Part shown: positions 1-28,419 of the stretch, piece by piece
Layout: each line of letters begins with the position of its first letter
How positions within the stretch are numbered: position 1 is the stretch's first letter
NCBI GenBank assembly: GCA_013398615.1
Contig: VZSR01000393.1
Location: forward strand, 136,711 to 200,710
Direction: 5' to 3'
Source of the DNA: Brachypodius melanocephalos
Lineage: Eukaryota; Chordata; Aves; Passeriformes; Pycnonotidae
DNA length: 64,000 nt
Made by a program: the position numbers and the translations under genes
Notes under the pieces: generated by a model
Told to the model about the DNA's origin: nothing
Seen by the model: the letters and a program-made list of their open reading frames with translations, nothing else
Databases searched by the model: none

Positions 1-1078
1 AAACAGTTGTTAGGTTTTACTATGGACCTTCTTAAGTAACACTCGGCAGCTGTGATATCCTTCACAAAACTACCTGATGCACTTGGAAATAAACATCAAC
101 CCTCTCATCCATGAGCACTTTATGGTTGACTTTGATCAACCTCAGGGGGGCAGAAGTATAACACAACACATTTATCAACAGATAAAACTATACTCAGAAA
201 TGCACACTACAAATACCCTAAAGCTGCAAGAAGATAGAGTGCAGAAATGAATACAACTTTGTGAGTGGTTTATCTAACAGACAAAAAAAGGCAATTACTT
301 TACTGAAGAAAGTAATCTGAGAGCAATTCTCACAGCCAACCTTCCAATGGAAATTAATTCTCACATCAGACGAATCTGCTTCTGTTTCAGAGTGACAAAA
401 GAGCACCCCAGCCAGACTTCCTTCTTGACAAACTTCTCAAATCTGAACACTCATACTGACAAATCTCTTCCCACTTTTTTGCCTGACAGAACACACTGCC
501 TACCCAAGTTACCAAGACCTCTTCCCTCGGTTGACAAAGCACTACTCCAGTTCCACCTCAGCTGTGATGTTTATAGATAAATTCAAGTAGATAAAGAGTA
601 ATAATTAAACCCAAAGAAGGTGGACTAGAAGGCTGTTGACACAGTTTCATTTAAAAGTTTCGATAAAACTCAACTTGGAGTAGTTCCAAGAAACTCCTTC
701 ACCCCTTTTCTCTTTGCAAGTCACTTAAGGCTGCATTCACTCTCTTCTGAGAGGACTGTATATTGGAATCAGACAGTACAAGAGTAGTCCTTAGAAACTA
801 ATGTGATTACTGCAGTAGAAACACTGTTACACACTGTTACTCCTGTGTGTTTCTGAAATAGTACTGTTCTTCCAAAAAATCACCCAGTGATCCAAGGCAG
901 CCAGTCAGATATATGTAAACTCAGTAAATGTGACTATCCTAAGTACACTTCCTCTATGTATTTTAGCATTTGTTATCTGCCAGTCTTTAGAACCATCTCC
1001 AACTTGATGGTGAGTAACTTCCTCCAGGAATTAAGAAAATTTTACGTAGTCACACACAAGAGAGGCAATTTCACTCAC
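1..1078 (-). other. AP1G1 intron following codon 428 (no further exon seen)
   Basis: I searched for the next expected AP1G1 exon (protein AGSYVRDDAVPNLIQL) in this stretch and did not find it, so the window edge lies in an intron. The short open frames here have no recognisable homology. No repeat was recognised. Confidence 0.7.
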
Positions 1079-18173
<17,095 letters not shown>

Positions 18174-21100
18174 TCTCTGAGAGAAGAAAGAGGTCTGTAA
18201 AACTTCTGTTGTCTCTAAAGGCTTCATAATGGTCTCACACTTCCGCATATTCTTTTTTCTTTTTTACCCTACAATTACGTAAGCAAAAGAATGAAGAAAA
18301 CAGGCTACTTCAGTAGAATGGTTAAGAGTAAAATTGAGAACTTGATGACTTCACTGTACCTCACATCTGCTCTTCTAGAACATTAGAAATGGGAATTACT
18401 CCAAGTTGAGCCAGCTGTCAAGTGAACATAACATGACTCCCCACCTGAAACAGGCAGAAAGCACTTTGCGAGGTACTCTCATATTCATATGATCTGCCTC
18501 TCTCCAGAAAGGCTGGGCTCCAAAGAGAACTGATCCCAGAATCATGACAACTTGGGACAGAAATCCTCCACAAAACACAACTCTGTTTAATAACTTGCAC
18601 TTTCATCTAAGTGCTTCAGATGGCCATGCTTCAAAAATTCTGCTAACTTGTGCCACACACACTTCCTTCTCAGAAGTGTGGAAGTCAGCAGAAAAGCAAA
18701 TGGTAGAGCAATCTTAGGTGTGTGGATATTTCAGAGAATACTACTCCAAAAATCATCAGGTTTACCTTATTTTTTATTACATCCCAATTAGAACAACCCT
18801 TTCTGAAACAAACAAGCCTGTGACATTACTGTCTGGCAGCATGGGTATGAAAGGCGTATACAAGAACAGAGCAGTTTCACCTCATCAGATGGAATATTGA
18901 TGGGGCCATTTAACCCAGAAAGCAATTTAGTCTGCTAAGTACCTGTTAAGAGGAAAGTGGCTGTCAAACAGAACCCAAACTTCAGGATTTGTGTTCAAGA
19001 GTTGGACTTTATGGTTCATGCTCACCAAAGCCAACTTCTGACTTCCAGAGAGCTCAGACTATATAAACATCTTTACAGACTTCTTTCATCCATGCCAGCC
19101 TGCAAACAGAACCGAACCCTTCTGATAACAGGTATCAGACCAACTTGTAAAAAGTCTGCTACAGATTTTGTCTGGGTCACCATTGCCTTATATAAGAAAA
19201 ACATGTGCATTCAGGTGCTGCACTAACTGGCTTACATACCACAGAATGGAGAGGCTGGGACACAGAGCTAACAGGGGACTTCTCTGCTTGCAGAAAAGCA
19301 GACAGAGATGCTTGTACAAGTAAAGGTGGCCTTACAGTAAGCCAGATAAAGGCAGCCCTGAGTCCCAATTATAAACTCATACATACATATATGTATGATA
19401 TGCACCTCTTCAGCTAAACCATGGAGACTTCTCATATTTAAGTTCCCCATCTTCATACTTTCAAAAGTTTGAATTTACAGACACATAAAGCATGCAGTCT
19501 TAAAAATGGAAGACTAGAGATATCCTTCCTGCATAAGGAAACTCTGTCCCAAAACGCTGACATGTGTAGGATCAAAAATACTGGACACATTAATCCTTAC
19601 TCTTGCCTTGTATATCCATGTGAATTCACAACACTTCCTCAAATGACTGTGATATGAATAAATTAATGGTTGCTATGCACTCATGCTGCACTAACAGGCA
19701 TAACAGAAATAGTCATGGAGAAGTAAGAAATCCATCTCCAGAAGCCCTTTCATGACCTCTACCTTTGCTGCCATGCCTGCACATAACACAGTTCTGCATC
19801 CTTTCTGAAGGGGAAGAAAAGCAAAATGCTGCATGCAGCACTTAACAGGTAGATGTAATATTGATGTATTTGTATAAAATGCCTTCTGTTTTTCTGCCTC
19901 ACTATTATTTTCCCAAAAATTGGTAGCACTCTGTGGAATTTTGATTGCTGCAAAGTGCTCAGCTTGGGTTTTTCACAATAGTATCAGAAACTCAAGAATC
20001 TTTCCTGGGTGGCAACTGTCCACGTTAAGTGCTGAATTTTTAAGGCTGTACTCACCAACTACACACATATATCACCTGATTCTGAACTGATCTTGAGAAG
20101 CCACACTCTTGTTGGAAAATTGGGCAGGAGTTACAAAGACAAAAGCGCCACTGCAGAAATATTCCTCTACAGTCTATAGGCAATAATTTCATAATCACCA
20201 AGATCACTCATGTGTAGGCTCATGCTGAAAATGGTGAGTCCAGTCCTTCCACTGTGTTCACACTGGCATTCCAGGGACAGTGCACCAACCTGCGCATGTG
20301 AAAAACAGCTTGCCCCCCTTCTTCCCAAAAGCAGTCCTCAGACACATCAGTCTGGCTTGTGCAAAGACAGGCAGCAGTGAGAACATGTGGCTTTGGGAGA
20401 CCTCAGATGGAGTGGAAAAGAGGTGAAAGGTTCACTACAGCATGAATCTATGGCTCTGCACTCTAGTTAAGCTCATCGACAACACTGCTGTTCCTGAGAA
20501 GATAAGCAGTGGCTACTACTACGCTAGCTATTACAACCATGACTGACTCATTTATTATAAAGAAAGTGTTCTCTACAAAGTTTTTGCAACACTAATACAT
20601 AACCTGTAAACAGAGGTTTGCCAACAAATTGTTTTGATACCACAAGCTGTTTTGTTCCCACTCTACATCTGAAGGTTTATAAATTGCAGAACACTGGTAT
20701 CTGATGCCTGTGATTCGTACAAGTCCACTCCTTTCCTTGCCAGTGAACCAAAAACTTTCTGTAGGTATGCCCATGGAAGGCTTCAGCATCTTAAGCTTGG
20801 CCCTGGACAACAGAAAATAAAAGGAAAGACTGCCAAAACAGTTCTAGTTGATGGAAAACCAGAATTCAACAACATCACTATATATGTGAAGTACAGCGTT
20901 TTATTAGTATTTTTTTCTCATCCTTCTCCGGTGTTTAGGCAGGACTTTCTGTCTCACTGAGAAGGCAGGTGCAATGACAACAAAGTGAAGATCTAGCTGG
21001 ACTTCACCTGAACATCATTCAGATATTGAACAAAGTTAATAGTCAGTATTTACAAATGCCCTCGCATAAATAAAGAATTACTAAGGCACACTGTAAAGAT

Positions 21101-24100
21101 TATTTTTCCTCCTCACTTCACAACCACAGGAAAGCAAGCAGAACCAGCATTTTGGAAAGCAAAGAACTGATGAATAAGACTCAAGACCCAATTTCTGAGG
21201 CTTCCTGCTGTTCTCACTTGTGTAACAACTAATACAGACACACAGACAAGAGTCTAACCTGAAGGATTGACTAAGAGCAACTGTATCTCACACACACTTC
21301 CTGCCTGATGAGAACAGAACGATTCAGAACTGCTCTGATGGTGGACATCTTCAAGGACAAAAGACAGAGCTCTGATTCATTTTCCAATATTCCGAACTTC
21401 TACCCTGGTGCTGCAAATACATACTTTTTTTTTTTTTAGTCAATATCAAATCATTCAGCTTTGCTTTTAATATACCTTTGAATCCATCCCATACGAAAGC
21501 TTTTGCACCCATCTATGTAAAGTAGTGTCTTCCTCTCACAAATCACTTTACATGTTTATCCTTGAAGCTTGAGCTCTTCTTGTGTACACTCTTCCAGTAT
21601 TTCAATACAATGTAACTCCCATGCAATGTAGCACATTGTGTTTTCTTCCCCTCTTAATACCAAAATCTCTTGCATCAGGTACCTGTTCCTTACTTTCAGT
21701 GACTTCAGGATTCCTCTGCATGCTAATATATTGGAAATCTTATTGCAGTTTTGAGTTTCAGACATGTAAGTGTAAGCAGTACACTTAAGCAGATGAGAAG
21801 AAACTCTCGATATGAGAACACTTAAATTCAGAAACATTACAGAAGAGACGAACATTTACTTAGTCTCAGCAATTCCAAAGCCTATGATAATGCCAACAGA
21901 CCTTTAATGAAGCAATGGGAGGACAACTATATCATCTAGCAACAGCAGACAATGGAGCTTCACTTTAGCTGGTGCCTAAGTCCTACTTAGAACTTCCTCC
22001 AAAGTAGCAAATCTTGAAGAACAAGATTAGTTAACATTTTTCACCAGTATAGACACATCCTTTTATTGTTCCCACATCAACATAAATGACAAGGCATTCT
22101 GTAGAAGTTGTTACCTATTTCCTCCTTGGGTTTAAAACAGGAGTTTCCTTCAGCCATTTCTTGCTAACTACAAGCTCCAGAAATCGAGGATGATATCTGA
22201 AGACTTGAAAAGAACCTACTAGTTAATAATTACAATATCTGGTAGGGTTGCACACAGAATTCTTCAATCTTATCAGATCTATTTCCCTCTTCTCATTTTG
22301 AAAGCCTTGCTCCTTAGAAGAACTTACTATCAAGATCAAAACTTCTCAGAGAGTCGGAGACCTAATTCAGATTAGTTCAAGTTGTATACGTGGTTGGTGT
22401 TTAAGTTCCTTAGAAAACAGAATTCCAGCTTCTCTCTTGCAATACAGAGACTAGAAAAGGTGTTGCCTCAGTGAATCTCCTCCCTTTGCTATTCAGGAAT
22501 CCTTCCCCTGAACTAATAAAAAGACATTCACTCTCTGTGTAACTTATTCCTACTACCCAAAAGTGAAAGAAGAAAAAAACAAACAAAAAATCTTCATGTA
22601 TTAAAACATTTAGTTTTCATTTAAATAGTACTGATAAATCACTATTTTCTCCTCTCTTATGGTCTGTTACTAGTGAAGCTTGTCACATTCGAAAGTTAAA
22701 GATTTTATTCAACAGGCCATTGTAGCAAAAATATTTGAGTACAGAACTTTACCAGAAGTCTCTCTTAGAATACAGTCACATTCAAATATGATGGGTCACC
22801 TTTTATATTTAAACACACACCTAACATTACCAAAACCCACCTTAAAAATGCTCAAGTGCTTCAGTCAAGCTATATTTCTCTATCAGAAATTGCAGAGTAA
22901 AGATGAAGGATGGTCCTTTAATGTTGAGTTGAAAATATGTCCTCTGGAAACTATTCAGAAATGTTAGCTTATGTCTAAAACACCTAACGTGTCTCTAAGA
23001 CAATAAAACTTTAAAAATTAACAGTTGTTTTAAAACTTTTTTAGGACAAGTTATCAGACATTTAACGTTTTAACATTCCATTATTATTTAGCCTTGAATT
23101 CTGGAATCGTTAAAACATAAAAGCCATCAAAACTAATGAAATTATTCACAGAAGAGGTCTACTATTTGGGGAGATTATCTGAATTTTCAGTTGTGGTGAT
23201 ATACACACCAAGTTACAGCTTTTCCTGTAAATGGCATTGCTGAACTTAATTCTGTCTAGAAAACACCCCAAGCCTGAAGCAACATAAATTTCAGACATAT
23301 CTAAAATACACAACTCCAGTTGCTCCACCCCAACGCATGCATAAGGAATCACACTCCTCAAGCAACCCCAACTTTTGGGAAGTTACACAACTAAAGCCAG
23401 ACCCAACTCCCAAATGAAATCAATAGCAGAGCTCCCCTCCTTGCTTAGGTACAACTGAATCCAACCTAGTACACACAAGAGCAGAGGATCTGTCCAGACT
23501 CCATGAAAGGAGTAATTGCAGTGTTGGTACCCAACACTGACAGTCTCAACTCCACACTGCTATCAGTAGGCTTCCCACTTCTATCAGACACTTGAAAAAT
23601 GCACTAATAGTAAAACCAGAAACATACTTTCCAGGTAGAGATGAGGGTGTCAACAAATGCAGAGATATTGGTATATGGTCTAGTATTATCAATATTTATA
23701 CAGATATCAGTAAATACTAAATTACTGTAACTATACAATAAACACCAAAGCAAGGAGCACTATCATCATCAAGGGCAAAGGCAACACAAACAAGTTGAGA
23801 GAAAGAGCAACCTACCATGTAACATGCTAAGTGGGACAATGTCCCATGAGAAAAAAGCTATTCAATGCAATACAGAACTAGAAAGCAATATCAGAAAATC
23901 AGAAAGCAATTAAGTCAGCAGGGGGCTTCAAAATGCATTCTCATAAGAAAAGGCATCAGAGTGACAATTTGCTTTATGCCGAGACAGCTGGAGGAGAGCA
24001 GGGGAGGTCAAATAAGAAAAAGTACCCCAAAACAAGAGCTAAAAAATAGTCTTGGAAGAAGAGATGGTCCCACTTCCAGTTACATTGGAAAAAAAAAAAA

Positions 24101-25556
24101 AAACACCAACAAGAAATGCAGCACAACAGTAGCCAGGAAGCAAGGCTCAGTGCTGCTAAGGGCTGAGAGGAAGAGGAGAGGCAGGACAGAGACTGAGGAC
24201 ATTGCACAGATCCCACCCAAGCCCACTGCCAAACAACCGCAGGCCCTGTCCCGCTCCCTGCTGACTGACGCACGGTGCCACAGCACAAGTCAGCACTTTG
24301 GATGAGTTATCCCATTCCTGCACAACTGTGCACATACACCAAACCCAGCGACTCCTGAACTGCCTTCATAAGACACACAGAGCTCTCAATCAATATAAAC
24401 ATTAACCTCAACAGCTGCCAAAAAGGAAAAGAAATATTCTTTTTTTAAAGAAGCTAAAAAATGTAGGAAGAAAAATCGACAGCACAGCTATATAGCTGAT
24501 CACCATGACAGATACAAGCAGAATTCCAGATTTTCTAGCTTCTGTTTCAATACGTCAATCACAACTGACCTACATATCTTTGTATTTATCACCTGCTTCT
24601 AATTTCCTCACTAACTTAATCTATGAGGTAATCTGGCTATTTTACTTCCTGTTCACTTTTCTGCAGAGTGAAACTTTAAATTAAAAAAAACAAACCACCA
24701 CTACTTTGTCACAAAAAAATCCCACACCCTTCTTCGTACCAGCTAATGCCAGATGAAAGACAAGTTGCCACATTTTTGTATTCATTAATATAAACTTTAC
24801 AACAGGCCACGTAACTTCAGCTACGGCCTAGGAAGTTCTCGTCTTTGATTTTATCTGTAGCATTTCTGCCAAACGGTAGATTCAGGTTGCACTAATACCT
24901 GTGATATCAGCAGATGCACTTGCACTCACATTACTGTAGCTCTGTTTTTCGAGTTACAGTCTCATCATATATTTACTTATTAACTCCAAAACTTTCCTCC
25001 AGTGAAGTAATGCTGCTATCAAGGCAGAACAGACTCCTTTCCCCAGAGAACAGCTGAGTATCATTTAGAACAAGAAGAAATTGTTCTATCATTAAAAAAT
25101 GTGACAAGATCAAACAACCTATCTCCTGAAGTTATACAGGGCTAGCTCACAAGTAAAAATATTCACACTGGAGAGGCACAAGCAGCTTTACTAAGCACCA
25201 TCACTTTTAGCAGCAGTAAAGATTTGCATGAGCCCTCACACTTGGAAAGTGGACATTCCAAACCTGAACTGCACTAACTAGGGTGGGCTGTGTGTGCCTG
25301 AGAACAGCCACCTTGGACTCCTGTGCCCCTGTCCACAACCTTCTCACACCATGGCCTGACACTCACTAATCTCACTGTACAGTGATGCCACTGAAAAACA
25401 CTGTACACAAAGAGCTACCAAGAATCAGAACATTTCTGTTATCCCTTAATATGTCACAGGACACAACAAAGGTACTACAGGATCTTTCCATCTCAAGCAT
25501 GCCACCTTCAGGAAAACAGATCAGCAGTCACAGGAACAGAAAAGCAAAAAAGAAGG

Positions 25557-25616
<60 letters not shown>
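25557..25616. repeat. Homopolymer (A)60
   Basis: Sixty consecutive A on the plus strand, flanked by A/G-rich sequence. No LINE or SINE body is recognisable immediately 5' of it, so it may be a simple repeat and not a retrotransposon tail. Its length is likely unreliable in the assembly. Confidence 0.95.
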
Positions 25617-25618
<2 letters not shown>

Positions 25619-26034
25619 AAAATGCTTTATCATAAAAGGAAGAAATCTGAAAGTTATTTTGCACACTGGAAACACAAAAGCTCTATCCCTTCACAAAACA
25701 ATTACCAAAGACTTACTTTTGCCTTCTCAAGCAACAAGAATTTAAACACCTTTTCTCTCCTTCTCCCAGCACAGAGGAACGGAAGGGTTCACACCAAACT
25801 CCTCAGAAAAACCCCACAAAATCTCCAGCCTTCATTCAGCTCTCAAGTACCCAGAAAGTTTTCAAATCCAGTGCCAAACACCAGAGAGCATATAAGCAAA
25901 CAAAAGAAAGAATTTGACAACAGAATGTAATATGCAAACAAACGTAGGACAAAACACCAAGTGTAGTTTAGAGGACCAGTAGCAGGGAAACGGGTACAAA
26001 AAACTGTTGCGCTTTAGCAAACAGTAATGAACCA

Positions 26035-26092
26035 CAAAAAAAAAAAACAAAACAAAACAAAAAAAAACACACACACACACAAAAAAAAAAAA
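26035..26092. repeat. A-rich tract with AAAAC and CA repeats
   Basis: A runs interrupted by AAAAC units and a (CA)7 segment, about 58 nt. Simple-sequence DNA about 550 bp before the CpG island. Confidence 0.9.
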
Positions 26093-27027
26093 GGAAATAA
26101 AACAGCAGAAATTTCTCTGCTATTTTAAATATAGGATGCTAGGAGCATCCCTAAAGGACTCCTCTTCATTTACAGGGGAAAACTTTTACATAGTTTAAGC
26201 CACTGTGGTCCAAACCCCTTTTGGCCACACATGTGACGTTGTTATCCTTTCAAAGACGTTCTGCTGGGATCCTGTACTGTCCCGTTAATATTTCAAGTAT
26301 CAGAAACTGAAATTTGTCAATCAGCATTTTTACACATCACTTTCAACATAATAAAACACACACCTGTCCCCTTTGTTAACTTTAAAAACAATGTCTACTA
26401 TAAAATAAATTATAAATTATCTTATAGCTCGTGCGAGAACTCTACCAGCTTTGAAGAAGGGAATTGAAGGCGCCCTTACACACCGGACGTCAGACAGCAG
26501 CTAACTACAAATACCTTTAGCCAGACCGAACATCTATCCCCTCCTTTCATTAAAACCCATGAACGGTAAGTACTCCACACGCTGTAACAGCCGGAGCGCT
26601 TGTGCAACCTTCGCAATAACATGCCGAGGGAAGAACGGGCATAAGTGCCGGCTGCTCCCAAGACGGCACCGGGCCACAGCACGAACCAGCTCCTGAGGTC
26701 CGCACTCCCGCTTCAGCCGCATGCTGCCCCCCAGCTCCGGGTACGGGGGCCAAGACAGAACCCGCACCGCCATCTTCCCGGCAGAGAACGGGTCCGCTCC
26801 CGACGTCCAAGCAGGAGGCCCCAGGGCAGAGTTCGAAACGGGCCGGACCGCGGGGCAGAGGCGGCGAGAGAGGGCACGGGGCGGCCTCGCGGACAGAGCG
26901 GCCGAGACCCAGCCGTGGAGCTCGGGGCGGACAGAGGCCTCAGGACGCGCGGGGCCCCAGGCAGCGAGACCTAGAGGTCAGGGGAGACCTGGCCCGAGCA
27001 GAGGAGGCCCGAATCGGTCCCACTCAC

Positions 27028-27110
27028 CAGGCCGGTCCCTGCAGCAGCAGCGGCGGACAGAGCCGGGCATTCAAAATGGCGGCGGCGCGGCCGCAGCACC
27101 GATACGGCAG
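27028..27110 (-). other. AP1G1: AP1G1 non-coding exon 1 (5'UTR), 5' end approximate
   Basis: The minus strand has a consensus donor, CTG then GTGAGTG, with the last exon base at 27028. It sits in the CpG island upstream of the first coding exon, so this is the likely leader exon spliced over about 8.85 kb to 18176. An AAAATGGCGGC block at 27073-27083 (plus strand) resembles a YY1 site, common near housekeeping starts. The transcription start cannot be read from sequence, so the 27110 end is a guess. Confidence 0.55.
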
Positions 27111-28309
27111 GCGGAGGGATCGGCGTACCGGCTTGCTCCCCTCGACCCCGCAGGCTCTCCCGATCGTGGGCGGGAGGGCGGCCGCGCCGGCTTCGGCGGA
27201 AACGGGGCGGGGATGACGAGAGGGCGGTGCAGCACTGCCGGTGGCGGGACAGAAAATGCCACTCGCACTACTTTTCTTGGCGGAAGCACCCGTGAGGTTG
27301 GTCCTAAAAGTAGGTGCGTCTGCACCGTGGCAGTCCCTGATGATGTCACGCGCGGGGCGGCCCCGGCGGCGCGCGCTCCCCACGGCGGGGCCGGGCGGGA
27401 CGCGTGGCCCGTGTCTGCAGTTCCGGAGGTTTCCGAGGCCGGAGAGGCCAAGCCGCTCCCAGCCCGGGGAATCTCGCACTGTTGAAACATCCACCGGGGG
27501 TGGGGGGAGCGCAGCCTGCGGCGGTAACCAAGGCGCAGAAGGAAGAGGGCACAGAGCCACCCCCGCCCCAGGCGGCTCTTCTGTCCCCATTTCCAGGACC
27601 TTATATCACATTAACGATCACCGATTGACGAGGAACTGCCCCCCGCGGAGCCCAGTCAGCAGCACGGGGCCGGCAGGACACTGCGGGGGTGCGAGAGAAG
27701 GCACGGGCAGGTTCACACCGAAGGCTCCCGTAAGGGAGCCGGGCCACACTGCTGCGGGGCCCGCGCTGCCAGCCAACCACTGAGAGAGCCCGTCTGGGGC
27801 ACGGGACCGCACGGCGCTGCCGCCCGGTGACCGGCGCTGTGCGGCCGGGCTCCAGACCGAGCCCCGAGCGGACGCAGCTGGTTACCACAGCAACGGCGCT
27901 GGGGGTGCCCCGTGACGCCTTCCGGGCGCGGCGGAGTCACGACCCCTGCCGACGGGCCAGCGGTTCCGGCCCTCTGTCTGCACGTCATCGCCGTGCGCCA
28001 CGGGTGGGGAGGAGCCGGTCCGGGCACCCGGCGGGCCCGCGGGGCCGGTCCGGGCCATGGCGGGTGAGCCGCGAGCACCGGGCGGGCACCCGGCGGGCCC
28101 GCGGGACGGGAAGGGAAGGCAAGGGGCGGTGTGCGCGGCAGCGCGACCGAGGTTTTGGGGCCTGGGTTGGGGGCGGCGACCGGGGTCGGGCGTCCTCCGT
28201 CCCCGGCGTTCCGGCCCTGGGCCAGGGGTCGTCGCCGTGCCCGTTCCCGGAGCCGGGGCTTGGGCTGCCCTTGGGCTAGGACTCACGGCTCCCTCTCTTC
28301 CTGGCACAG

Positions 28310-28419
28310 GTGAGGCGGCGGCCGGCGGCGCGGATCCGGGAGCCCGCGCGTGGCAGCCCCAGTGGGTGCCCCCATGAACGAGCGTCGCGGCCAGGGCTGC
28401 CGGGACACCGCGGGGCGCC
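28310..28419 (+). other. ATXN1L: ATXN1L 5'UTR portion with upstream AUGs
   Basis: An acceptor (CTTCCTGGCACAG, ending 28309) pairs with a donor after 28063 (CGG then GTGAGC), giving a leader intron of 246 nt. In the spliced leader an ATG at 28057 opens a 24-codon upstream frame. Its TGA (28375-28377) overlaps a second ATG (28374) that runs out of frame through the main start to 28598. The true start of the leader exon is not visible. Confidence 0.6.

Larger units (their letters stand above)
18177..27027 (-). other. AP1G1 intron 1 (about 8.85 kb)
   Basis: This intron separates the leader exon from the exon with the start codon. It has a 60-nt A run (25557-25616), an A-rich/CA tract (26035-26092) and a 15-A run near 24090. 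No gene, RNA or recognisable transposon was found. An extra non-coding leader exon could be hidden here. Confidence 0.65.

Noticed and set aside
23865..24305. 146-codon lysine/arginine-rich frame in AP1G1 intron 1
   Set aside because: It is built on A-rich DNA including a poly(A) run, with no homology or conserved motif.
25382..25930. 182-codon open frame with a long poly-lysine run
   Set aside because: The lysines are the (A)60 homopolymer read in frame, and the rest has no homology or splice context.
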